Positions 27,784-36,949 of a stretch of 64,000 nucleotides of DNA are shown here, piece by piece. How positions within the stretch are numbered: position 1 is the first letter of the stretch; each line of letters begins with the position of its first letter. The DNA is from Pseudorhizobium pelagicum. Its GTDB lineage: Bacteria > Pseudomonadota > Alphaproteobacteria > Rhizobiales > Rhizobiaceae. The notes under the pieces were generated by a model, which ran no database searches, was not told the DNA's origin, and saw only the letters and a list, made by a program, of their open reading frames with translations. A program made the position numbers and the translations under genes. The stretch spans positions 1 through 64,000 of the forward strand of contig JOKI01000009.1 in the NCBI GenBank assembly GCA_000722615.1, given 5' to 3'.

Positions 27784-28545
27784 TCACCGCCCCAGATAAT
27801 TCTCGATCACCTTCGGATCGTTCGACACGAAATCGATCGACCCTTCGGCAAGCACCGATCCTTCCGCCAGACACGTCACCTTGACGCCGAGATCGCGGAT
27901 AAAGCCCATGTCGTGCTCGACGACGACGACGGAGCGGGTCCTGGCGATGTCACGCAGCAGGATGGCGGTTTCGGCCGTCTCCGCATCCGTCATGCCGGCC
28001 ACCGGCTCGTCGACGAGCAGAAGCTTCGGCTCCTGGGCGAGCAGCATGCCGATCTCCAGCCACTGTTTCTGGCCGTGCGACAGGTTTGCCGCAAGCTCGG
28101 TCTTGCGATGGGTCAGGCGGATGGTGGAGAGGATCTCCTCGATCCGGTCGCGATCCTCGCCCGACAACCGGTAGAACAGCGTCGCGAAGACGCCGCGCGA
28201 GCGGTTGAGCGCCAGCTCCAGATTGTCCCAGACGGTATGGCTCTCGAACACCGTCGGCTTCTGGAACTTGCGGCCGATGCCGAGCTGGGCGATGTCCGCC
28301 TCGTCCCGCTTCGTCAGGTCGATGGAATCCTCAAACAGCACCGTGCCGCTGTCGGGCCGCGTCTTGCCGGTGATGATGTCCATCATCGTCGTCTTGCCCG
28401 CGCCGTTCGGCCCGATGATCGCACGCAATTCCCCTGGCTCGACGACGAAGGAGAGCGAGTTGAGTGCCTTGAAGCCGTCGAAGGAGACGGAGACGCCATC
28501 GAGATAGAGCAGGCTTTTGGATCTGGTCTCTGCAATTTTCGCCAT
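27784..28545 (-). CDS. urtD: Urea ABC transporter ATP-binding protein UrtD
   Basis: 253 residues of the LivG/UrtD type. Walker A GPNGAGKTT, signature LSHGQKQWLEIG, Walker B LLVDEPVAGM and switch His in VVVVEHDMGFIRD. Four bases separate it from the urtC stop. Unlike urtE it has a direct link to the preceding permease genes. Confidence 0.95.
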   Translation of the reverse strand: MAKIAETRSKSLLYLDGVSVSFDGFKALNSLSFVVEPGELRAIIGPNGAGKTTMMDIITGKTRPDSGTVLFEDSIDLTKRDEADIAQLGIGRKFQKPTVFESHTVWDNLELALNRSRGVFATLFYRLSGEDRDRIEEILSTIRLTHRKTELAANLSHGQKQWLEIGMLLAQEPKLLLVDEPVAGMTDAETAETAILLRDIARTRSVVVVEHDMGFIRDLGVKVTCLAEGSVLAEGSIDFVSNDPKVIENYLGR

Positions 28546-28549
28546 TAGC

Positions 28550-29710
28550 TCACTCCGCAGCCTGCGGCAGGACGGTATCGTCCCTGCCCTTTTCCCGGTC
28601 GGCAGCCGCCTTCATCGCCTTGCGCCCGTTCCAGCCGTGCTGGATGGTCCCGACGATGCCTTTCGGCAGGAAGAGCGTCACGGCGATAAACAGCCCGCCC
28701 AGCGCATAGAGCCAGAACTCCGGAAAGGCGCCGGTGAAGAAGCTCTTGCCGGCGTTGACGAGGATGGCGCCGATGATCGGTCCGATCAGCGTGCCGCGCC
28801 CGCCGACAGCCGTCCAGACGACCACCTCGATGGAATTGGCCGGCGCAAACTCGCCCGGGTTGATGATGCCGACCTGCGGCACGAAGAGCGCCCCGGCGAT
28901 CCCCGCCATCATGGCCGAAACCACGAAGGTGAAGAGCTTGATGTTTTCCACCCGAAACCCGAGGAAGCGCACGCGGCTTTCCGCATCCCGCACGCCGACC
29001 AGCACCTTGCCGAACTTCGAGCGGACGATGGCCGAGGCGATCAGCAGGCAGAGCGAGAGCATGAGCGCCGACAGCGCAAACAGCACGGCGCGCGTCCCGT
29101 CGGCCTGGACCGAAAAGCCGAGGATGTCCTTGTAGTCCGTCAGGCCGTTGTTGCCGCCGAACCCCATGTCGTTGCGGAAGAAGGCGAGCATCAGCGCATA
29201 GGTCATCGCCTGGGTGATGATCGACAGATAGACGCCGTTGACGCGTGAGCGGAAGGCGAACCAGCCGAACAGGAAGGCGAGCAGGCCCGGCACCACCAGC
29301 ACCATCAGCATGGCGAAGGGGAACATGTCGAAGCCGTACCAGAACCACGGCAGTTCCTGCCAGTTCAGGAAGACCATGAAGTCGGGCAGCAGCGGATTGC
29401 CGTAGACGCCGCGGCTGCCGATCTGGCGCATCAGATACATGCCCATGGCATAGCCACCAAGCGCGAAGAAGGCGCCGTGGCCGAGCGAGAGGATGCCGCA
29501 GTAGCCCCAGACCAGATCAAGCGCCAGCGCCAGCAGTGCGTAGCAGAGATATTTGCCCATCAGCGACATGGCATAGGTCGGGATGTGGAAGGCGCTGTCG
29601 GGCGGCACCAGCAGGTTGAGGGCCGGCACCAGAATGCCGGCGGCCAACAGGATACCGATGGCCGCGACGATCTTGCCGTCGAGCGCGCGAAAGATGAATC
29701 CGGTGATCAT
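28550..29710 (-). CDS. urtC: Urea ABC transporter permease UrtC
   Basis: 386 residues, LivM-like, about ten membrane helices; GKYLCYALLALALDLVWGYC and GGRGTLIGPIIGAILVNAGK are recognisable. The start codon overlaps the urtB stop (ATGA). A hydrophilic 25-residue tail ends the protein. The longer open frame to 30214 runs antisense-like through urtB and is not coding. Confidence 0.95.
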   Translation of the reverse strand: MITGFIFRALDGKIVAAIGILLAAGILVPALNLLVPPDSAFHIPTYAMSLMGKYLCYALLALALDLVWGYCGILSLGHGAFFALGGYAMGMYLMRQIGSRGVYGNPLLPDFMVFLNWQELPWFWYGFDMFPFAMLMVLVVPGLLAFLFGWFAFRSRVNGVYLSIITQAMTYALMLAFFRNDMGFGGNNGLTDYKDILGFSVQADGTRAVLFALSALMLSLCLLIASAIVRSKFGKVLVGVRDAESRVRFLGFRVENIKLFTFVVSAMMAGIAGALFVPQVGIINPGEFAPANSIEVVVWTAVGGRGTLIGPIIGAILVNAGKSFFTGAFPEFWLYALGGLFIAVTLFLPKGIVGTIQHGWNGRKAMKAAADREKGRDDTVLPQAAE

Positions 29711-31320
29711 GCCTCCACCGCCCTTCCCTTGAGTGCGAAGAGACCGCGGGGTCGCTTCTGGATGAACAGGATGATCAGCACCAGCACGAGGATCTTGCCG
29801 AGAACGGCGCCGACAGACGGCTCCAGGAACTTGTTGAGGACACCGAGCGTCAGGGCCCCGACGAGCGTGCCCCAGAGATTGCCGACGCCGCCGAAGACCA
29901 CGACCATGAAGCTGTCGATGATGTAGCTTTGCCCGAGGTTCGGCGAGACATTGTCGATCTGCGACAGCGCGACGCCGGCGATCCCCGCGATGCCGGACCC
30001 CAGCGCGAAGGTGAAGGCATCGACCCAGGGGGTGCGGATGCCCATGGAGGACGCCATGCGCCGGTTCTGCGTCACGGCGCGCATCTGCAGGCCGAAGGCC
30101 GAGCGCTTCATCAGCGCCAGCAGCGCGAAGAAGATCGTCAGCGAAAAGACGATGATCCACATGCGGTTCCAGGTGACGGTCATGCCGCCGAGCGCAAACG
30201 AGCCGGACATCCACGACGGATTGCCGACCTCCTGGTTGGTCGGGCCGAAGATCGATCGGATCGCCTGCTGCAGGATCAGCGAGATGCCCCAGGTGGCGAG
30301 CAGCGTCTCGAGCGGCCGGCCGTAGAGGAAGCGGATGACGCCGCGCTCGATGGCAAGGCCGACAAGCGCCGTGACGAGGAAGGCGACCGGCAGTGCGATC
30401 GGCAGCGACCAGTCGAACAGCTGCGGCGCATTGGATCGGATGACGTCCTGGACGACGAAGGTGGAATAGGCGCCGAGCATCACCATCTCGCCATGCGCCA
30501 TGTTGATGATGCCCATGACGCCGAAGGTGATGGCAAGCCCGATGGCCGCGAGCAGCAGGACGGAGCCGAGCGACACGCCGTACCAGACGTTCTGCGCCAT
30601 GTCCCAGAACGCAAGCTTGCTCTCAAGCCTTGCGATCGCCGCATCGAGATCCTCCTGGAGGGAAGGATCCAGCGTGCCGGCGGACGACATCAGGATGCCG
30701 ATCGCATTGCGGCCGCCGAGGCTGGCGATCGTCTCGATGGCTTCGCGTTTGGCCTCCGGCGGGCGGTCGGAGGACAGGAGCGAGACGGCACGGGCCTCGA
30801 CCATGCGGGCCTTGACCTCGGGATCGGTCTCGCGCTCGAGCGCCGCCTCGACCAGATCGAGGTTTTCGGCGCTCGGAGAGGCAAGCACGGCGCTCGCCGC
30901 CTGCAGGCGCGTGTTGCGATCGGGGCTGAGCAGCGTCAGCCCGCCGAGCGCCGAGCGGATCACGCGCCGCAGGTTGTTGTTGACCCGGATCTTGCTCATG
31001 GCGCCTTTGGCGACCTCACCGGCACTTTCGCCGCTCAGCGGATCGATCAGCGCGAGCTTGGACCCCGCCGCCTGGGTGATGAACACTGCATCGTCGGACT
31101 TGCGGGCATAGAGATCGCCTTCCGCAAAAGCCTCGAGCGCCGGCACCACGCGGGGATCTCCGGAGGCCGCCAGCTGCCCGACGATCTCTTCCGCCTGCTT
31201 GAAGTTGGCGTCCGCAAGCGAGTCGAGGAGCGCCTTGCTGTCGGCCTGCGCGAACGCTGGTGTGCAAAGGGAGAGAAAGAGACAGGCGAGACATGCCCGA
31301 AGCAGAGATTTGAAGATCAT
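29707..31320 (-). CDS. urtB: Urea ABC transporter permease UrtB
   Basis: 537 residues. A signal peptide (residues 1-24, CTPAFAQ) and a periplasmic helical domain of about 220 residues precede the LivH-like membrane domain (from about residue 240: GLAITFGVMGIINMAHGEM). The long exported N-terminal domain is a normal UrtB property. It faces the binding protein UrtA. The frame upstream of 31320 adds 45 residues of repeat translation and was excluded. Confidence 0.95.
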   Translation of the reverse strand: MIFKSLLRACLACLFLSLCTPAFAQADSKALLDSLADANFKQAEEIVGQLAASGDPRVVPALEAFAEGDLYARKSDDAVFITQAAGSKLALIDPLSGESAGEVAKGAMSKIRVNNNLRRVIRSALGGLTLLSPDRNTRLQAASAVLASPSAENLDLVEAALERETDPEVKARMVEARAVSLLSSDRPPEAKREAIETIASLGGRNAIGILMSSAGTLDPSLQEDLDAAIARLESKLAFWDMAQNVWYGVSLGSVLLLAAIGLAITFGVMGIINMAHGEMVMLGAYSTFVVQDVIRSNAPQLFDWSLPIALPVAFLVTALVGLAIERGVIRFLYGRPLETLLATWGISLILQQAIRSIFGPTNQEVGNPSWMSGSFALGGMTVTWNRMWIIVFSLTIFFALLALMKRSAFGLQMRAVTQNRRMASSMGIRTPWVDAFTFALGSGIAGIAGVALSQIDNVSPNLGQSYIIDSFMVVVFGGVGNLWGTLVGALTLGVLNKFLEPSVGAVLGKILVLVLIILFIQKRPRGLFALKGRAVEA

Positions 31321-31395
31321 GACAGCGCCCTTGTCCGTCTTGTTCGCGTCGTCGTGATGGAGACGGCGCCACCTGTGAGAGGCATCGCGCAAGTT

Positions 31396-31536
31396 ACCCC
31401 CTCTGGCCTGCCGGCCATCTCCCCCACAAGGGGGAGAGGAGCTGCGACACCGCATCGCCCTCCCGGAACGTCGAATTCAGGCAGAGCGGCCGCGGCAACA
31501 AAGCCCCTCCCCCTTGTGGGGAGGGGTTGGGGAGGG
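31396..31536. repeat. Palindromic repeat pair R7/R8 between urtA and urtB
   Basis: The left half 31396-31438 is almost identical to 27628-27670, and the right half 31501-31536 is identical over 36 bases to 10339-10374. Sixty bases separate the halves. The stable hairpins lie within the operon after its highly expressed first gene. Confidence 0.85.
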
Positions 31537-31544
31537 ATTTGAGA

Positions 31545-32834
31545 TCAGCTGCCCTTGCCGCCGCACTTGCCGGTGGCGACGTTGAAGTTGCCGCACTCCA
31601 TCGGCTTGCGCCAATCGGAGATCAGATCCTTCGAGTCTGGCAGGTAATCGGACCATTCATCACCGACGACGGCGGCCGTTTCCTGGACGATCTCGAACTG
31701 GCCGTCGGACTGGATCTCGCCGATCAGCACCGGCTTGGTGATGTGGTGGTTCGGCATGACGGTGGAGGTGCCGCCCGACAGGTTCGGCACGGAGACGCCG
31801 ATGATGGCGTCGAGAACGGCGTCGGTGTCGGTGGTGCCGGCGGCTTCCACGGCCTTGATCCAGGCGTTGAATCCGATGTAGGCGGCTTCCATCGGATCGT
31901 TGGTGACGCGCTTCTCGTCCTTGGTGAAGGCGTGCCAGGTTTCGATGAACTCGGCATTCACATCCGCATCGACGGACTGGAAGTAGTTCCAGGCGGCCAG
32001 ATGGCCGACGAGCGGCGTGGTGTCGAGACCGGCGAGCTCTTCTTCACCGACCGAGAACGCGACGACCGGAATGTCTTCCGCCTTGATGCCCTGGTTGCCG
32101 AGTTCCTTGTAGAAGGGAACATTGGCATCGCCGTTGATGGTGGAAACGACGGCGGTCTTCTTGCCGGCTGAGCCGAAGTTCTTGATGTCCGTCACGATCG
32201 TCTGCCAGTCGGAATGACCGAACGGCGTGTAGTTGATCATGATGTCTTCCTCGGCAACGCCCTTCGACATCAGGTAGGCCTTGAGGATCTTGTTGGTCGT
32301 CTGCGGATAGACGTAGTCGGTGCCGGCGAGAACCCAGCGCTCGACGCCTTCCGTCTCGGCGAGATAATCGACCGCCGGAATGGCCTGCTGGTTCGGAGCG
32401 GCGCCCGTGTAGAAGATGTTGCGCGAGGATTCTTCACCCTCGTACTGGACCGGGTAGAACAGGATCGAGTTCAGCTCCTCGAACACCGGCAGGACGGACT
32501 TGCGCGACGAGGACGTCCAGCAGCCGAACACGGCGGCGACCTTGTCCTGGGAGATCAGCTGGCGGGCCTTTTCGGCAAACAGCGGCCAGTCGGACGCCGG
32601 ATCGACGACGACCGCCTCGATCTGCTTGCCGAGCACGCCGCCCTTCTTGTTCTGCTCCTCGACCAGCATCAGCATGGCGTCCTTGAGCGTCGTCTCGGAA
32701 ATGGCCATGGTGCCGGACAGCGAGTGCAGGACACCGATCTTGATCGTGTCTTCCTGCGCAAGCGCACCGTGGAACGCCGTCGTCGACAGCGCGGCAGCGA
32801 GCAATGCGCCGCCGAATTTTGCGGAAATCTTCAT
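31545..32834 (-). CDS. urtA: Urea ABC transporter substrate-binding protein UrtA
   Basis: 429 residues; signal peptide to about residue 26 (GALAQED), then the type-I periplasmic fold. Family landmarks: GVLHSLSGTMAISETTLKDA, VFGCWTSSSRKSVLP and YPVQYEGEESSRNIFYTGAA. The C-terminus ends in a Cys-containing tail (MECGNFNVATGKCGG) seen in UrtA proteins. First gene of the urt-ure run; its promoter lies in the 210-base gap to the divergent DUF488 gene. Confidence 0.97.
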   Translation of the reverse strand: MKISAKFGGALLAAALSTTAFHGALAQEDTIKIGVLHSLSGTMAISETTLKDAMLMLVEEQNKKGGVLGKQIEAVVVDPASDWPLFAEKARQLISQDKVAAVFGCWTSSSRKSVLPVFEELNSILFYPVQYEGEESSRNIFYTGAAPNQQAIPAVDYLAETEGVERWVLAGTDYVYPQTTNKILKAYLMSKGVAEEDIMINYTPFGHSDWQTIVTDIKNFGSAGKKTAVVSTINGDANVPFYKELGNQGIKAEDIPVVAFSVGEEELAGLDTTPLVGHLAAWNYFQSVDADVNAEFIETWHAFTKDEKRVTNDPMEAAYIGFNAWIKAVEAAGTTDTDAVLDAIIGVSVPNLSGGTSTVMPNHHITKPVLIGEIQSDGQFEIVQETAAVVGDEWSDYLPDSKDLISDWRKPMECGNFNVATGKCGGKGS

Positions 32835-32927
32835 GATCGAACCCCTCTTCTTGTTCGTTTGCAGCCGGAAGTGAAAACCTTAACCGTTGCTGAACGTGAC
32901 TATCGGGTGCTGCACCGCAAAACCGTA

Positions 32928-32943
32928 TACGTCGTTTGACGTA
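32928..32943. promoter_or_regulatory. Inverted repeat in the urtA upstream region
   Basis: TACGTC-GTTT-GACGTA is a perfect 6-bp inverted repeat with a 4-base centre, 94 bases upstream of the urtA start. It could be an operator for a regulator of the urea genes, for example the LuxR-type regulator at 36942. Not a known consensus to me. Confidence 0.4.
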
Positions 32944-33044
32944 CAGTGGGGGGAGAAGAGGGAAAGGCGGGAGCCACCGCCCGACGCGGATGTGTTGACA
33001 GCCGGCGTGCGCGGCGTGAAATGGCTTCGACGCGGGAGAGACAG

Positions 33045-33482
33045 ATGGACGTCATGACGATCGGCTTCACCAAGACCAATGCCGAGGGTTTCTTCGGCCG
33101 GCTCCGCAATGCGGGGGTCAGGAAAGTGATCGACGTGCGCCTGCACAACACGTCACAGCTGGCAGGCTTCGCGAAGTCCGAGGACCTTGCCTACTTCCTG
33201 CGCGAGATTTGCGGCACCGGCTACGTTCATGAGCCCGACCTGGCGCCGACGGAAGACATCATGACCCGCTTCAAGAAGCAGAAGGGGGACTGGGAGGTCT
33301 TCCAGCGCGACTTTCTGAACTTGATGTCCGATCGCAGGATCGAAAACCGATACAAGGCGGACGAGTTGGCGGGGGCCTGCCTTCTCTGCTCGGAAGACAA
33401 GCCGCACCACTGCCACCGCAGCCTTGTCTGCGATTACCTGAACGGAAAGTGGGGTGGGACTCTTTCCGTCCGGCACCTCTGA
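33045..33482 (+). CDS. DUF488 family protein
   Basis: 145 residues. DUF488 features are present: TIGFTKTNAEGFFGRL at the start, VIDVRLHNTSQ, and the C-terminal cysteine/histidine motif ACLLCSEDKPHHCHRSLVCD. The function of the family is unproven; a nucleic-acid or metal-linked enzyme is possible. GGGAGAGACAG precedes ATG 33045. Divergent from urtA, 90 bases before the NCS1-kinase gene on the same strand. Confidence 0.85.
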   Translation: MDVMTIGFTKTNAEGFFGRLRNAGVRKVIDVRLHNTSQLAGFAKSEDLAYFLREICGTGYVHEPDLAPTEDIMTRFKKQKGDWEVFQRDFLNLMSDRRIENRYKADELAGACLLCSEDKPHHCHRSLVCDYLNGKWGGTLSVRHL

Positions 33483-33571
33483 TCATCCATCCGGAGGGCT
33501 TGCAAAACCGCTGCGCGCACAGGAGAGTGCTCAATCATCAGTCACATCACCATGAGCGCTAGATATTAGGC

Positions 33572-36500
33572 ATGGCCGCACGGCAACGCATCATACCGGT
33601 CCGTCGGGAGTACAACCGCTGGGTCGCCAACCAGACGCTTGAGGACTACGCGCTGCGCTTTACGGCGAAAAGCGCGCGCCGCTTTTCGTCGAGCCGCATC
33701 TCGCAGACGGCCATCGGCGCGATCTCCTTCCTGGCGCTGGAAGCCATCGGCGGCGCCATCACCCTCTCCTACGGCACCACCAATGCCATCTACGCCATTC
33801 TCGTGGCCGCCCTCGTCATGCTGGTGGTCGGCCTGCCGATCAGCCGCTATGCGATCCGCCACGGCGTCGACATCGATCTCCTGACCCGCGGCGCGAGCTT
33901 CGGTTACATCGGCTCGACGATCACCTCGCTGATCTATGCCAGCTTCACCTTCATGCTGTTTGCGATCGAGGCCTCGATCATGACCGGGGCGCTGGAGCTC
34001 GCCTTCGGCATCCCGCCCTGGATCGGCTATATCATCAGCGCCGTCGTCGTCATCCCGCTGGTGATCTACGGCGTCCGGCTGATCTCCCGCTTCCAGCTGG
34101 TGACCCAGCCCTTCTGGATCGTCCTCAACATCCTGCCCTTCATCTTCATCGCCTTCCTCGACTGGGAGAAATTCGACCTCTGGCGCGCCTTTGCCGGGAT
34201 CGACCATTCCAATGCGCAAGCCTCCGGCGTTGCCCCCTTCAACTTGCTGGAGTTCGGCGCCGCCTCGGCGGTCATTCTGGCGTTGATGCCGCAGATCGGC
34301 GAGCAGGTGGACTTCCTGCGCTTCCTGCCGGCCGAAGGCCAGCGCAAGTGGCGTCACCGGCTGGCCGTCTTCCTGGCCGGCCCCGGCTGGGTGGTCGTCG
34401 GCGTGCCGAAGCTGCTGGCCGGCTCCTTCCTCGCCGTCCTGACGCTCTCGACCGGCTTTCCCGTCCGCGAGGCCGCCGATCCGGCCCATATGTACCTCGC
34501 CGCCTTCGGCTACATGATCCCGAACGAAACCGCAGCACTCCTCCTGATGGCCGCTTTCGTCGTCGTCTCGCAGCTGAAGATCAACGTGATGAACGCCTAT
34601 GCGGGCTCGCTCGCCTGGTCGAACTTCTTTTCGCGGCTGACGCACAGCCACCCGGGACGCGTCGTCTGGCTGATCTTCAATGTCGCCATCGCGCTGCTCC
34701 TGATGGAGCTCGGCATCTACCGGCTGCTTGAAGCGACGCTCGGCATCTTCTCGATCATCGCCATGTCCTGGCTCTGCACCATCTCCGCCGATCTCTTCAT
34801 CAACAAGCCGCTCGGCCTCTCGCCGCCGGGCATCGAGTTCAAGCGGGCGCATCTCTACGACATCAACCCGGTCGGGCTGGGCGCCATGACCGGATCGGCG
34901 GCGATCGCGCTCGCCGCCCACTTCGGCCTCTTCGGCTCGGTCATGGCGTCGCTCTCCACCTATCTGACGCTGATCGCCTTCCTGCTCTCACCCGCGCTGG
35001 CCTTTGCGACGAACGGCAGGTTCTACCTGGCCCGCAAGCCCCGCCACAGCTGGAAGAACCTGACCTCGATCACCTGCTCGATCTGCGAGCATCCCTTCGA
35101 GCCGGAGGACATGGCCTGGTGTCCCGCCTATGCGGCGCCGATCTGCTCGCTCTGCTGCTCGCTCGACAGCCGCTGCCACGACATGTGCAAGCCGAAGGCG
35201 CGCCTGCATGCGCAGCTGGGGGCCGTTGCCCGAACCGTGCTGCCGCTGACGGTGGTGACCAAGCTCACCACAAGGCTTGGCCGCTATGCGATCGCCGCCC
35301 TGCTGTCGATCTCCGTCATCGGCGTGATCCTTGCCATGATCGGCTATCAGGCGGGGCTTGCGGCGCCGGCCAATGCCGAGGTGATCTACAGCACGATCTT
35401 CATCGTCTTCTTCGTCTTCGCCGTCATCGCCGGCATCGTCTCCTGGTTCTATGTGCTCGCCCATGACAGCCGGGTGGTGGCCGAGGAGGAATCCTCGCGC
35501 CAGAACACCCTGCTTTTGCGCGAAATCGCCGCCCACAAGAAGACCGACGCCGCCCTGCAGCAGGCCAAGGAAACGGCCGAGGCGGCAAATCGCGCCAAGA
35601 GCCGCTACGTCGTCGGCCTGTCGCATGAACTGCGCACGCCGTTGAACGCCGTGATGGGCTATGCCCAGATCCTCGAGCGCGACGAGACCATCCCCGTCCC
35701 GCGCCAGGCGGCGATCAAGGTCATCAAGCGCTCGGCAGACCATCTGGCGGGGCTGATCGACGGGCTTCTCGACATCTCCAAGATCGAGGCCGGCCGTCTC
35801 CAGGTCTATTCCAACGAGATCAACATCCAGGACTTCCTCGACCAGCTCGTCGAGATGTTCGGCCTGCAGGCCCAGGCCAAGGGGCTGGTTTTCGAGCATG
35901 AGCGCGCCCGCGCGCTGCCGCAATATGTCCGCACCGACGAGAAGCGCCTGCGCCAGATCCTCGTCAACCTGCTCTCCAACGCCATCAAGTTCACCGATGC
36001 CGGCACGGTCCGCTTCGATGTCACCTATCGCAGCCAGGTGGCGACCTTCACGGTCAGCGATACCGGCCGCGGCATCGCCGAGAAGGATCTCGGGCGGATC
36101 TACGAACCGTTCCAGCGCGGCGAGGCGGAGACGATCAAGCCCATGCCCGGTCTCGGCCTCGGGCTGACGATAACCCGGCTGCTGACCAACACGCTCGGCG
36201 GTGACATTTCCGTGTCGAGCGTCAAGGACGAGGGCTCGACCTTCCGGGTGCGGCTGATGCTGTCGGCGGTCGACCGGCCGAGCACGGCCCCTGCCCCCGA
36301 ACGACGCATCGTCTCCTACAGCGGCCCGCGCCGCACGATCATGGTGGTCGATGACAACGAGGACCACCGCGACCTGATGCAGGAAGCGCTGGCGCCGATG
36401 GATTTCGTGGTGCTGACGGCCGCGAGCGGGCCGGACTGCCTGACGCTGATTGAGGGCGTGAAGCCCGATCTCTTCCTGGTCGACATCTCCATGCCCGGCA

Positions 36501-36949
36501 TGAGCGGCTGGGACCTGGTGACGCGATTGCGCGAAGGAGGTCAGACGGCGCCGATCGTCATGCTCTCGGCCAACATCGGCGATGGTACGGCGGCCAAGGC
36601 GGAAGGTCATAACGATGCCATCGGCAAGCCGGTGGACATGCGCCAGCTGAGCGATCGCCTGGCCGCCCACCTCGGTCTGACCTGGATCTACGAGGACGAA
36701 CTGCAGACGATCGCCGCCCCTGCGCGGAGCGCCCTCATCAGTCCTGGAGAAAATCACCTGAAGGACCTGTTGCGGCTCGGCGAGATCGGTTACGTCCGGG
36801 GGATAGAAAGCAAGCTCGCCGACCTTGCGCAGTCGGAGGCCAACCGCCCCTTCGTCGCCGAGCTGGGTGTCTACGTGCAGGCCTTCGACTTCGACGGCTA
36901 CAGGACATTCCTCAACCGATTCAGCGGAGAACACGCAACCGATGGCTGA
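33572..36949 (+). CDS. NCS1 transporter - Cys-rich - histidine kinase - receiver fusion protein
   Basis: 1125 residues. Residues 1-480 form an NCS1-type (nucleobase/allantoin/hydantoin permease-like) module of about 12 membrane helices (ISQTAIGAISFLALEAIGGA; FGYIGSTITSLIYASFTFML; INVMNAYAGSLAWSNFFSRL). Residues 502-540 hold eight Cys in a CxxC-x11-C-x7-CxxCC-x5-C-x3-C pattern. Two further membrane helices (about 570-635) and a coiled coil lead to HisKA with phospho-His685 (GLSHELRTPLN), HATPase (N box NLLSNAIKF, GLGLGLT) and a receiver with Asp971. The 3' end overlaps the LuxR-type regulator gene by 8 bases. A transporter-like sensor is likely; the ligand may be urea, uracil or a related ureide. 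Confidence 0.9.
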   Translation: MAARQRIIPVRREYNRWVANQTLEDYALRFTAKSARRFSSSRISQTAIGAISFLALEAIGGAITLSYGTTNAIYAILVAALVMLVVGLPISRYAIRHGVDIDLLTRGASFGYIGSTITSLIYASFTFMLFAIEASIMTGALELAFGIPPWIGYIISAVVVIPLVIYGVRLISRFQLVTQPFWIVLNILPFIFIAFLDWEKFDLWRAFAGIDHSNAQASGVAPFNLLEFGAASAVILALMPQIGEQVDFLRFLPAEGQRKWRHRLAVFLAGPGWVVVGVPKLLAGSFLAVLTLSTGFPVREAADPAHMYLAAFGYMIPNETAALLLMAAFVVVSQLKINVMNAYAGSLAWSNFFSRLTHSHPGRVVWLIFNVAIALLLMELGIYRLLEATLGIFSIIAMSWLCTISADLFINKPLGLSPPGIEFKRAHLYDINPVGLGAMTGSAAIALAAHFGLFGSVMASLSTYLTLIAFLLSPALAFATNGRFYLARKPRHSWKNLTSITCSICEHPFEPEDMAWCPAYAAPICSLCCSLDSRCHDMCKPKARLHAQLGAVARTVLPLTVVTKLTTRLGRYAIAALLSISVIGVILAMIGYQAGLAAPANAEVIYSTIFIVFFVFAVIAGIVSWFYVLAHDSRVVAEEESSRQNTLLLREIAAHKKTDAALQQAKETAEAANRAKSRYVVGLSHELRTPLNAVMGYAQILERDETIPVPRQAAIKVIKRSADHLAGLIDGLLDISKIEAGRLQVYSNEINIQDFLDQLVEMFGLQAQAKGLVFEHERARALPQYVRTDEKRLRQILVNLLSNAIKFTDAGTVRFDVTYRSQVATFTVSDTGRGIAEKDLGRIYEPFQRGEAETIKPMPGLGLGLTITRLLTNTLGGDISVSSVKDEGSTFRVRLMLSAVDRPSTAPAPERRIVSYSGPRRTIMVVDDNEDHRDLMQEALAPMDFVVLTAASGPDCLTLIEGVKPDLFLVDISMPGMSGWDLVTRLREGGQTAPIVMLSANIGDGTAAKAEGHNDAIGKPVDMRQLSDRLAAHLGLTWIYEDELQTIAAPARSALISPGENHLKDLLRLGEIGYVRGIESKLADLAQSEANRPFVAELGVYVQAFDFDGYRTFLNRFSGEHATDG

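Noticed and set aside
28550..30214. Extended urtC frame upstream of 29710
   Set aside because: The extra 168 residues overlap urtB out of frame; the ATGA junction at 29710 is the evident start.
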